Origin: JAGPHI01 sp036641735
Lineage (GTDB): Bacteria; Bacillota; Clostridia; Oscillospirales; Ruminococcaceae
DNA length: 15,871 nt
Assembly: GCA_036641735.1 (NCBI GenBank)
Contig: JAVWEG010000052.1
Span: 1-15,871, forward strand
Direction of reading: 5' to 3'
Both the position numbers and the translations under genes were made by a program. The stretch's first letter is position 1; each line of letters begins with the position of its first letter. The notes beneath the pieces are model-generated. The model had not been told where the DNA came from. It searched no databases and saw nothing but the letters and a program-made list of their open reading frames with translations. This document shows positions 1-5,505 of this stretch, in pieces.

Positions 1-312
1 AAACGGTGCTTCCGCGCGCTCTTTGCTCTTTGCCATTAATTCCTCGAGCGACAGATATTCTATACTCGACGCATAGGCAGCTACACCTTGATGATTATCG
101 TTGCCGCAGATATTGTTAAGCTTTTGTGTATGTACACGCTTTACTACAGCGCCTGCTTCTTTAGCAAGTGCTGTATAATAGCCTGCCATAGCTTCATTCA
201 TACTATCTTGTACAAACACGGTGTCTACACCGCTACCGCTTTTTAAAAGCTCAGTTACTGCATTTTTACCATAAGCAAGGGTGCTTTCCTCGCGCAATTC
301 ATTATTTTCCAT
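1..312 (-). CDS. rlmB: 23S rRNA 2'-O-ribose methyltransferase RlmB, N-terminal part (runs off window)
   Basis: SpoU/TrmH-family enzyme that methylates the 2'-O of a guanosine in the peptidyl-transferase region of 23S rRNA, using S-adenosylmethionine. Only the first 104 codons are present; the frame is open to base 1, so the catalytic knotted SPOUT domain lies outside. The visible part is the substrate-binding N-terminal domain: YGKNAVTELLKSG at residues 14-26 matches the family's G-x-x-x-V-x-E-x-L opening, and NDNHQGVAAYAS at about 71-82 matches the conserved N-H-Q-G linker motif before the catalytic domain. The ATG at 312 is preceded by GGAGG at good spacing. The gene follows the small membrane protein at 383-634 by 70 bp and has its own likely promoter. 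The family call is firm. Choosing RlmB over other SpoU paralogues rests on the NHQGV motif and is somewhat less certain. Confidence 0.88.
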   Translation of the reverse strand, partial: MENNELREESTLAYGKNAVTELLKSGSGVDTVFVQDSMNEAMAGYYTALAKEAGAVVKRVHTQKLNNICGNDNHQGVAAYASSIEYLSLEELMAKSKERAEAPF

Positions 313-343
313 AGTACCTCCATTTAGTTGTATATATCTATAT

Positions 344-352
344 AGTATAACA
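344..352 (-). promoter_or_regulatory. Extended -10 promoter for rlmB
   Basis: On the minus strand the sequence reads TGTTATACT, an extended -10 (TGn followed by TATACT). It lies about 32 bp upstream of the rlmB ATG, giving a short leader of about 25 nt. No good -35 hexamer is visible, which is compatible with an extended -10 promoter. Inferred from sequence only. Confidence 0.45.
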
Positions 353-382
353 GATTGTGATAAGTTTTGCTATATTTTCACA

Positions 383-634
383 TCAAATAAATATAACAAC
401 ACCTATTATTGCCAAGATAAACACAGCCGCAAATATGCAAAGCACGGTGCGCGAATGTGCAAACCACGGTACACGGCTTACGGTAACAAGCCCCGACACA
501 TATTTATTGGCTTCAAGCAGGCGGTTTGCAATTGTAATTTTACCGCAATTCGGCTTCATAAATACGATTACACGCTCTATAAATTCATTGTCCGTATCGG
601 TAATTTCTATAATATTTTTATTTGTGCCTTTCAT
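383..634 (-). CDS. Small tail-anchored membrane protein, unknown function
   Basis: An 83-residue protein that I do not recognise. The first 60 residues are soluble and mixed in charge, with a stretch IIEITDTDNEFIERVIVFM near the N terminus. Residues about 62-83 (starting SRTVLCIFAAVFILAI) form one hydrophobic segment that ends at the stop codon, so the protein should be anchored by its C terminus with the N-terminal part in the cytoplasm. The ATG at 634 has a near-perfect GGGAGGAG ribosome site 6-7 nt upstream, and a TTGACA/TATAAT promoter lies upstream, which together make this a credible real gene despite its size. It lies 70 bp upstream of rlmB in the same direction but rlmB appears to have a separate promoter, so a functional link is not implied. 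Confidence 0.72.
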   Translation of the reverse strand: MKGTNKNIIEITDTDNEFIERVIVFMKPNCGKITIANRLLEANKYVSGLVTVSRVPWFAHSRTVLCIFAAVFILAIIGVVIFI

Positions 635-674
635 TCTAATCTCCTCCCGTTATTGCATATTTCAGTATCGCCGC

Positions 675-701
675 ATTATACATATTTATTCATTTTGTCA
701 A
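675..701 (-). promoter_or_regulatory. Sigma-A type promoter for the tail-anchored protein
   Basis: Minus-strand TTGACA (696-701) and TATAAT (675-680), both perfect consensus hexamers, separated by 15 bp, which is slightly shorter than the usual 17. The predicted start of transcription is near 668, about 34 nt before the ATG at 634. Confidence 0.6.
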
Positions 702-789
702 GTGCAAGTTTTAAGCTTTCTTATGGATATAAGTAAAGGTCGTTATACACTTTGTAGACTATTTCAAAGCCTTATTTTTTACGGCGAAT

Positions 790-892
790 GTTGAAAACTC
801 TGTTGAAAGTGTTAACAAAGTTGATTGTGTAGCCATTTAGAGAGTGTTTAAAGTGGGTAAAATGAGTAGTTTTCAACATTTCGTTGAAAACT
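790..892. repeat. Cluster of GTTGAAAACT direct and inverted repeats
   Basis: The 10-mer GTTGAAAACT occurs at 790-799 and 883-892 and as its exact reverse complement AGTTTTCAAC at 868-877. A one-base variant, GTTGAAAGT, is at 802-810. The copies at 868-877 and 883-892 form a perfect 10-bp inverted repeat around a 5-nt spacer. Further related words (GTTAACAAAG, ATCAACAAAAC) surround them. No gene explains this. It could be a protein-binding array, such as an operator or replication-type site, or the folded leader of the short reading frame that follows. No exact TTATCCACA DnaA box is present. Confidence 0.6.
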
Positions 893-936
893 ATCAACAA
901 AACAAGCTGTTTAATAAAACCTGTCAAGGGGGAATG

Positions 937-1058
937 ATGCCATATTTAAAGCAGATATTGATGCGATTTTCTACGTTTTGAACAGAATTTTAAAAGCGAG
1001 TAAAATTGACAATATAGCTAAATTTGTAGTGGGATATAAAGAAAAATTCTTCGGCTAA
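937..1058 (+). pseudogene. Short small-peptide gene, frameshifted or using a -1 slip
   Basis: From 918 to the TAA at 1056-1058 one frame is open and reads like a small amphipathic peptide (KADIDAIFYVLNRILK at 948-995, ending GYKEKFFG). It has no usable in-frame start codon upstream of this segment. A strong AAGGGGG ribosome site (926-932) sits before ATGs at 934 and 937, but those are in the +1 frame and run into a TGA at 979. In that ATG frame, the codons TAT TTA AAG contain the slippery heptamer T-TTA-AAG at 945-951. A -1 slip there would join the ATG to the longer frame and give a peptide of about 40 residues. A one-base indel, real or from assembly, is the simpler explanation. The strong terminator directly after the stop supports a transcribed gene. 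I do not recognise the product. Confidence 0.4.
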
Positions 1059-1061
1059 TAA

Positions 1062-1101
1062 AAAAATATGCTGTGAGCAAATTGCTCGCAGCATATTTTT
1101 T
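1062..1101. terminator. Strong bidirectional rho-independent terminator
   Basis: AATATGCTGTGAGCA and TGCTCGCAGCATATT pair with one G-T wobble or mismatch near the loop, flanked by A-runs on the left and T-runs on the right. It can therefore stop transcription from the small plus-strand frame and from the minus-strand CBS gene, whose stop codon lies at 1103-1105. Confidence 0.85.
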
Positions 1102-1102
1102 A

Positions 1103-1522
1103 TTATATATTAGTTTTAGATTTTTTAGATTGGTCGTAGCAATATTGAATAATGTTTTTACGCTTGATTATACCGATAAAGCTGTTTTTATCATCTATTA
1201 CGGGGATAAAGTTTTGGCTCATTGCGGCAAATACCAGCTCTTCCATATTAGTGTTTACGTGTACGGGAGTATTGTCGCGTTTATGAGGTATTTCGCTGAT
1301 AGGTAAATTCTCGGCATCGCGCATCGATAAAGAAAACTTGGTTTTTACCGCCCATAATATATCGCCCTCAGTAATAGTACCCACATATTCGCCTGTGCGG
1401 CTAAGTATCGGTATTGATGAATAACGGTGATGCTCCATCTTTTCGAGAGCCTGCCGTAAGGTGTAATCATCGTACAGAAATGCAACATCGCTCTTGGGAG
1501 TGAGAAAAAATAAAATATTCAT
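1103..1522 (-). CDS. Protein with a pair of CBS domains
   Basis: A 139-residue cytoplasmic protein made of little more than two CBS domains (about residues 7-57 and 76-126), the Bateman module that usually binds adenine nucleotides and senses energy or signal state. The segment YSSIPILSRTGEYVGTITEGD at about 34-54 shows the typical S-x-x-P-V/I ... G ... G-x-(I/V)-T-x-x-D pattern; FIPVIDDKNSFIGIIKRKN at about 105-123 is the same pattern in the second domain. The frame stays open upstream to 1723, but the ATG at 1522 is chosen because AAAGGATGAGG lies just upstream and homology-like sequence begins there. It is transcribed divergently from the PRPP synthetase gene, and a link through adenylate sensing is possible but only inferred. 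No effector domain is attached, so the partner is unknown. Confidence 0.85.
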   Translation of the reverse strand: MNILFFLTPKSDVAFLYDDYTLRQALEKMEHHRYSSIPILSRTGEYVGTITEGDILWAVKTKFSLSMRDAENLPISEIPHKRDNTPVHVNTNMEELVFAAMSQNFIPVIDDKNSFIGIIKRKNIIQYCYDQSKKSKTNI

Positions 1523-1552
1523 AGCCTCATCCTTTGCATTAGTAATGATACC

Positions 1553-1583
1553 ATTATAACACTTTTGTAATAAGTATTGTGAA
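1553..1583 (-). promoter_or_regulatory. Promoter for the CBS-domain gene
   Basis: Minus-strand TATAAT at 1553-1558 with a TTCACA -35 candidate at 1578-1583 and a 19-bp spacer, which is long. The start of transcription would be near 1546, about 25 nt before the ATG at 1522. Confidence 0.45.
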
Positions 1584-1714
1584 GTATTTGTAAAACATAG
1601 CAAAGAATTTATAATAATTTTACATAATAAATACTGCTTTTTAGGTGCTGTTTGTGGGCATAATACAGAAAAAGAAGAATTATGTATTTTAGTGTCCGCT
1701 TTTGGAGGTATTTG

Positions 1715-1723
1715 TGATATCAT
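1715..1723 (+). promoter_or_regulatory. Extended -10 promoter candidate for the PRPP synthetase gene
   Basis: TGATATCAT reads as TGn plus TATCAT, about 40 bp upstream of the ATG at 1762. No clear -35 element is seen. A second AT-rich -10-like word (TATAAA, 1737-1742) is too close to the ribosome site to be the main promoter. Weak evidence. Confidence 0.3.
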
Positions 1724-1761
1724 ATAGACAATGGATTATAAATGTGGGGAGCTTGATGTAA

Positions 1762-2910
1762 ATGTCACAAGGCAGTAAAGCAATCGACTTTTTCAAAGCA
1801 GAAAATCGCGTAGCGGATTTGGGATTTATAGCGGCACCGGGTGCCGAGGAGCTGGCAGCCAAAATTAATGCACATCTTATGCGCTGGGCAAAAGAGACAG
1901 GCAGCGAACAGGAAACCTTTATTATTGAAAGCGAATGTCCTCGTTTTTCATCAGGCGACGGTAAAGGGCTTATAAAGTCCACTGTGCGCGGTGACGATTT
2001 GTACATCTTGATAGATGTAGGCAATTACAGCGGCAAATATAAAATTTTCGGACACGAAAATTCTATGTCGCCGGACGACCATTTTCAAAACCTAAAGCGC
2101 ATTATTCAAGCGGCAAGCGGCAAAGCACATCGTATTAATGTGATAATGCCAATGCTGTATGGCTCGCGCCAGCATCGCCGCAGCTATCGTGAAAGCCTAG
2201 ACTGTGCTGTTGCATTGCAGGAGCTGCAAAATATGGGCGTAGCCAATATAGTAACATTTGATGCGCACGATCCTCGTATGCAAAACGCAGTACCGCTGAT
2301 GGGATTTGACAATGTAATGCCTACGTATCAAGTGCTTAAATGTATGATGCGTGCGCTGCCCGACCTAGAGTTTGACCGTGAGCATTTTATGGTGGTAAGC
2401 CCTGATGAGGGCGCGATGAACCGCAATATGTATTATGCGAGTGTGCTTGGAGTAAATCTTGGTATGTTTTATAAGCGCCGCGACTATTCTACAATAGTAA
2501 ACGGTCGCAATCCGATAGTAGCTCACGAATATTTAGGCGAGAGCGTAGAGGGCAAAGATGTATTCATCGCAGACGATATTATTTCGTCGGGTGAAAGTAT
2601 GCTTGATATAGCATATAATCTTAAAGAAAAAGGCGCAAAGCGCATTTTTGCCAATGCCACGTATGCTATATTTACTAATGGCTTAGATGAATTTGACAAG
2701 GCTTACAGTGAAGGTATGATTGCAGGTGTTTTCGGCACTAATCTTACTTATCGCACAAAAGAGCTGCTGTCACGCGAGTGGTTCCACGAGGTAGATGTAT
2801 CAAAGTATATTGCATATTTTGTGGCGGCATTAAATCACGATATGTCGGTGTCTGCCATTATCGATCCGCACGAAAAAATAAAAGCGCTATTAGAAAATCA
2901 TAAAAAATAG
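1762..2910 (+). CDS. prs: Ribose-phosphate pyrophosphokinase, long clostridial form
   Basis: Makes PRPP from ribose 5-phosphate and ATP, the precursor for purines, pyrimidines, His, Trp and NAD; cytoplasmic. At 382 residues it is longer than the usual ~315-residue enzyme, mainly through an extended N-terminal half. Recognisable elements in order: YGSRQHRR (133-140, ATP-binding loop, usually F-x-Y-x-R-Q-D-R), FDAHDPRMQ (166-174, usually D-L-H-x-x-Q-I-Q), VVSPDEGAM (211-219), KRRD (238-241, flexible loop with catalytic Lys) and the PRPP loop DDIISSGES (271-279). The first two motifs deviate from the canonical enzyme but catalytic residues seem kept. The ATG follows GGGGAG by 9-10 nt. It stands alone on the plus strand between a divergent CBS gene and a strong terminator. 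It could be a second PRPP synthetase paralogue rather than the only one in the genome. Confidence 0.88.
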   Translation: MSQGSKAIDFFKAENRVADLGFIAAPGAEELAAKINAHLMRWAKETGSEQETFIIESECPRFSSGDGKGLIKSTVRGDDLYILIDVGNYSGKYKIFGHENSMSPDDHFQNLKRIIQAASGKAHRINVIMPMLYGSRQHRRSYRESLDCAVALQELQNMGVANIVTFDAHDPRMQNAVPLMGFDNVMPTYQVLKCMMRALPDLEFDREHFMVVSPDEGAMNRNMYYASVLGVNLGMFYKRRDYSTIVNGRNPIVAHEYLGESVEGKDVFIADDIISSGESMLDIAYNLKEKGAKRIFANATYAIFTNGLDEFDKAYSEGMIAGVFGTNLTYRTKELLSREWFHEVDVSKYIAYFVAALNHDMSVSAIIDPHEKIKALLENHKK

Positions 2911-2959
2911 AAAAGCTGCTGTACAAAACGATAAATTGTTTTGTACAGCAGCTTTTTTT
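2911..2959. terminator. Strong bidirectional terminator between convergent genes
   Basis: A perfect 19-bp stem, AAAAGCTGCTGTACAAAAC at 2911-2929 pairing with 2938-2956, with an 8-nt loop and flanking A and T runs. It starts at the base after the prs stop and overlaps the stop codon of the minus-strand C_GCAxxG gene (2958-2960), so one hairpin serves both genes. Confidence 0.92.
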
Positions 2960-3398
2960 ATAGTACATTATCTAATATTAAAGCGGCACTGCGCACTAAA
3001 TCCTTGCACGGACGAGTGGCATAATATTGCTGCGTTCGCTTTTCGGGAGGTGAAAAAACACCGTTTTCTTCTTCGTCTAAAAGCTGCGCGCATATCACAC
3101 TGCCGTTTTGAGATTTAAACTCGGCACATAGCTGCTGTATGCCAAGATATGTAGCTTGCTTTTCTTCGCCTGCATCAAAAGACGAATACCCCTTTGCAAG
3201 CCCGTAAGCCATACATATGCCGCTTACAGCTCCGCAAAGCCCACGCTGTCTGCCCACACCGCCTCCAAAGCCTGAGGCAAGCTTTAATGCCGTTTCAAAC
3301 GGCAAGCCTAAATCCTCGGCAAAAGCGCCAAGCACCGATTGGCAGCAATTATATCCTTGCAAAAATAAGGCTTCTGCCTTGTCTTGATGTGCAGACAT
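2958..3398 (-). CDS. C_GCAxxG_C_C family probable redox protein
   Basis: A 146-residue cytoplasmic protein of the C_GCAxxG_C_C family, thought from its conserved cysteines to act in redox or metal/cofactor chemistry; no reaction is established. Diagnostic features are YNCCQSVLGAF (Cys18-Cys19), the glycine-rich GFGGGVGRQRGLCGAVSG (about residues 43-60, with Cys55 at the GCA position reading LCGAVSG), ICMAYGL with Cys62, and later cysteines at 91, 103 and 131. The ATG at 3398 has GGAG 9-10 nt upstream. It is the last gene of the operon that includes two G3E-type GTPases, 20 bp after the upstream gene, and ends in the shared terminator. Members often lie near genes for electron transfer or metal proteins; here the context suggests a cysteine protein that could receive or protect a metal (inferred). 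Confidence 0.85.
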   Translation of the reverse strand: MSAHQDKAEALFLQGYNCCQSVLGAFAEDLGLPFETALKLASGFGGGVGRQRGLCGAVSGICMAYGLAKGYSSFDAGEEKQATYLGIQQLCAEFKSQNGSVICAQLLDEEENGVFSPPEKRTQQYYATRPCKDLVRSAALILDNVL

Positions 3399-3418
3399 TA
3401 TATATCTCCATTCGTAAT

Positions 3419-4366
3419 TTAATTAAAGCGTACAAGCTCCTCTTTTGGCACTTCGGCAGGGGAGAAAGCAGCGTTTACAAGCCACGGCCCCATACCGCCG
3501 TATATTTCATCGTGACGGCGGCTCTTTATATCGCCGCTCACCATTACCCAAGTGCGATGAATAAGCGTGCTTGCTTCTTTGCCCTCGCATACAAGCCCAA
3601 TAAAAGAGATGTCCTCAGCACAGCACGTCATACCAAAGCGCCCTGCTACTATGCAGTTTTCGTCTACTTTATCGGTGCGGCACACATATGCTTTAAATGT
3701 AATATGCTTGCCCTCATATTGTTCGGGATGCTCCATAATATCAAGGTAAAACAGCCCGTAATCTTCGTCTTTTACGGAAAAGCTGCTTTGCTTTTTATCG
3801 AACGGAAGCTCATCTATAATGTCGTCCTCGTCTATGCTGCCGTCACAGCGCTCAAACATTATGTTAGCGCCTCTGTTTACACTGCGTACAGTGCGGTGAA
3901 GCATAGCCTTGTCGGTATCCTCTGTACAGCGATTAAAAAGCACAGCCTCTGCATCTTGCAGCTTGTCAAAGCAAAGCTTGCGCATATTGGTAAGGTAAGA
4001 GGTATATACTTCTGCATTGGCAATGCAAATATTTTGGTAAATAAACCAGTGCTTTGGCATAGCGTTATATATGCTCGGCAGCTCCCACATACCATTGTAT
4101 TCTATTAATACACGGCTTGGCTTGTGCTTTTTTTCCATAGCTGTAAGCAAGGACTCCGTGAGCGCTTTTTCATCGTCTATTGTCTCTATCACTACATTGT
4201 CATTTATAAATTTACTGCTGTCGTACTCTGTTTCGCCCTCTTCACATAAAATGAGTAAAGTGCGTTCTCCTGTACAAAAAGCAGGATCTGCAAGTGTTTC
4301 ACTGATAAAACTCGTTTTGCCGTCATCAAGAAATCCGACAAATAAATATGCTGGAAGCTCTTTCAT
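3419..4366 (-). CDS. Divergent CobW/G3E-like GTPase fused to a YcgQ/DUF1980-like domain
   Basis: A 315-residue cytoplasmic protein of two parts. The N-terminal part (about 1-190) is a P-loop GTPase related to CobW: the Walker A motif is GFLDDGKT at 11-18, the segment ILCEEGETEY follows at about 39-48, IEYNGMWELP (88-97) sits where CobW proteins have E-P-S-G, and FNRCTED (144-150) replaces N-K-x-D. It lacks the C-x-C-C metal motif of true CobW chaperones. The C-terminal part (about 215-310) holds AGRFGMTCCAEDISFIGLVC (241-260) and WVMVSGDI (273-280), matching the R-f-x-x-x-C-C-A-x-D ... W-V-x-V-x-G core of YcgQ/DUF1980, a protein normally paired with a YcgR-type permease. The ATG at 4366 is preferred over a GTG at 4375 because AGGTGG lies 5 nt before it. 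It lies 9 bp after the other GTPase gene. Function inferred: metal-linked GTPase. Confidence 0.75.
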   Translation of the reverse strand: MKELPAYLFVGFLDDGKTSFISETLADPAFCTGERTLLILCEEGETEYDSSKFINDNVVIETIDDEKALTESLLTAMEKKHKPSRVLIEYNGMWELPSIYNAMPKHWFIYQNICIANAEVYTSYLTNMRKLCFDKLQDAEAVLFNRCTEDTDKAMLHRTVRSVNRGANIMFERCDGSIDEDDIIDELPFDKKQSSFSVKDEDYGLFYLDIMEHPEQYEGKHITFKAYVCRTDKVDENCIVAGRFGMTCCAEDISFIGLVCEGKEASTLIHRTWVMVSGDIKSRRHDEIYGGMGPWLVNAAFSPAEVPKEELVRFN

Positions 4367-4375
4367 CTTATCCAC

Positions 4376-5446
4376 CTATATGCCAAAAAGCTCGCATAGC
4401 TTTGTCTCTTCAAGCTCTGCGCCTATTACACAAATACGTCCTGTATAAGAGGCCGCACCAGTGCGGATATTTATCTCCTCAGGCACATAATCGTAATGCA
4501 GCCAAGTGCCGTTTGCGGTAGGCACTATTCCTTTAGCGCGCAGTACTTTGCCGTAATTACCGCTATCGAGCGCCTTTAATATAGCATCTATCTCTGTTTC
4601 GCTGTATTTTCTGGGTGTTTCTTTGCCCCAGCTTGTAAATACATCATCTGCGTGATGATGCTCGTGGCAGCTGCAATGCTCATCGTGATGCTCGTGGCAA
4701 TCGCAATGCTCATCGTGATGCTCGTGTTCGCCGTGATGCTCGTGGCAATTGCAATGCTCATCGTGATGCTCGTGTTCGCCGTGATGCTCGTGGCAACTGC
4801 AATGCTCATCGTGATGATGCTCGTGTTCGTCAATATCCTCAAGCGCTGTTGTGTTGCCTGCCAATACGTCCTTTAGCTCCGCTGACGGCAGCTCGTCCCA
4901 CGGGGTAGTAACAATAGGGGCAGCCGAGTTTAATTCGCGTAGCAACGTTATAGCCGCTGTAAGCTTTGCATCGTCCATATGCTTAGTACGGCTTAAAAGT
5001 ATTGCACTTGCCGATTGTATTTGGTCTTTATAAAATTCTCCGAAATTTTTGATGTATACCTTGCATTTAGAGGCATCAGCTACAGCGATATATCCGTCCA
5101 GCTCTATTTTGTCTATACAATTTACGTTTTTTACAGCCTTTATCACGTCTGATAATTTGCCTACGCCCGATGGCTCTATCAAAATACGTTCGGGGGCATA
5201 ATCTTGAATTACTTTTTCGAGCGCTTTCCCAAAATCTCCCACAAGGCTGCAACAAATGCACCCTGAATTTATCTCCGCTACTTCTACACCTGCATCTTGC
5301 ATAAAGCCGCCGTCTATGCCTATTTCTCCAAATTCGTTTTCAATAAGCACAAGCTTTTCGCCTTTGTACAGTTCTTTAATAAGCTTTTTTATCAAAGTGG
5401 TTTTGCCTGCACCCAAAAAGCCTGAAAAAATAGTAACCTTAGTCAT
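4376..5446 (-). CDS. CobW/G3E-family GTPase metallochaperone with His/Cys-rich insert
   Basis: A 356-residue cytoplasmic G3E GTPase. These proteins use GTP binding and hydrolysis to deliver metals such as zinc, cobalt, nickel or iron to targets. Visible features: Walker A GFLGAGKT (9-16), the family's metal site GCICC (62-66), IEPSGVG (90-96), a guanine-specificity region where SRTK (152-155) replaces N-K-x-D, a His/Cys-rich tandem-repeat region (207-265, 27 His and 8 Cys), and the CobW C-terminal domain (about 268-356, ending WLHYDYVPEEINIRTG ... ELFGI). The ATG at 5446 is chosen because GGAGAG lies 6-7 nt upstream and the P-loop strand starts there; the frame is open to 5485. A 9-bp gap separates it from the second GTPase. 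The repeat insert should act as a metal store or sensor (inferred). Zinc is the best guess, but nickel or cobalt cannot be excluded. Confidence 0.9.
   Translation of the reverse strand: MTKVTIFSGFLGAGKTTLIKKLIKELYKGEKLVLIENEFGEIGIDGGFMQDAGVEVAEINSGCICCSLVGDFGKALEKVIQDYAPERILIEPSGVGKLSDVIKAVKNVNCIDKIELDGYIAVADASKCKVYIKNFGEFYKDQIQSASAILLSRTKHMDDAKLTAAITLLRELNSAAPIVTTPWDELPSAELKDVLAGNTTALEDIDEHEHHHDEHCSCHEHHGEHEHHDEHCNCHEHHGEHEHHDEHCDCHEHHDEHCSCHEHHHADDVFTSWGKETPRKYSETEIDAILKALDSGNYGKVLRAKGIVPTANGTWLHYDYVPEEINIRTGAASYTGRICVIGAELEETKLCELFGI
4652..4830 (-). repeat. 48-bp tandem repeat coding for His/Cys-rich motif
   Basis: Within the CobW-type gene, a 48-bp unit coding for the 16 residues EHEHHDEHCNCHEHHG repeats with small changes: one copy of 17 residues, one of 16, one shortened to 14, and a final partial copy ending HEHHH. 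Each full unit carries a single C-x-C pair surrounded by His and acidic residues. The unequal unit lengths are whole codons, so the array has gained or lost units without breaking the frame. Several other frames are open through the array only because of the repeat's composition. Confidence 0.92.
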
Positions 5447-5478
5447 TTTATCTCTCCTAATATCACAATAAAAATAAA

Positions 5479-5491
5479 CGCGCACTGCGCG
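5479..5491 (-). terminator. Short GC hairpin between the small membrane protein and the CobW gene
   Basis: On the minus strand CGCGC-AGT-GCGCG forms a 5-bp stem with a 3-nt loop, followed by TTTATTTTTATT. It could be a weak or partial terminator that lowers expression of the downstream GTPase genes, or an RNA-processing or stability element. The stem is short and the U-tract interrupted, so full termination is unlikely. Confidence 0.35.
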
Positions 5492-5505
5492 CTTATAAAA
5501 TATAA

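Larger units (their letters stand above)
635..1060. other. Intergenic stretch without a complete gene
   Basis: This 426-bp stretch lies between the tail-anchored protein and the CBS-domain gene. It holds the promoter of the former (675-701), the GTTGAAAACT repeat cluster (790-892) and, at its right end, a short coding-looking frame with a strong Shine-Dalgarno sequence (926-932) and a downstream terminator. Plus-strand frames at 281-736 and 357-794 are open but lack ribosome sites and overlap real features, so I do not call them. Confidence 0.6.

Noticed and set aside
281..794. Two overlapping plus-strand open frames of about 150 codons
   Set aside because: They overlap rlmB and the tail-anchored protein gene on the opposite strand, lack ribosome sites and have non-protein-like composition.
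790..900. Chromosomal or plasmid replication origin
   Set aside because: There is no exact DnaA box and no dnaA, dnaN, rep or par gene nearby. Only the TCAACA-type words are reminiscent of such regions.
3194..4108. A 304-codon plus-strand open frame
   Set aside because: It lies antisense to the C_GCAxxG gene and the DUF1980-fusion GTPase, both of which have ribosome sites and family motifs. It has no ribosome site and its translation looks like no protein family.
4652..4830. Possible CRISPR array from regularly spaced repeats
   Set aside because: The repeats are contiguous, without unique spacers, in frame within a gene, and no cas gene is nearby.
4588..4876. Extra open frames on both strands through the His/Cys array, giving repetitive Met/Ile/Thr/Val-rich peptides
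   Set aside because: They arise from the 48-bp repeat composition, which lacks stops in several frames. The frame with the P-loop and C-x-C-C motifs is the real one.
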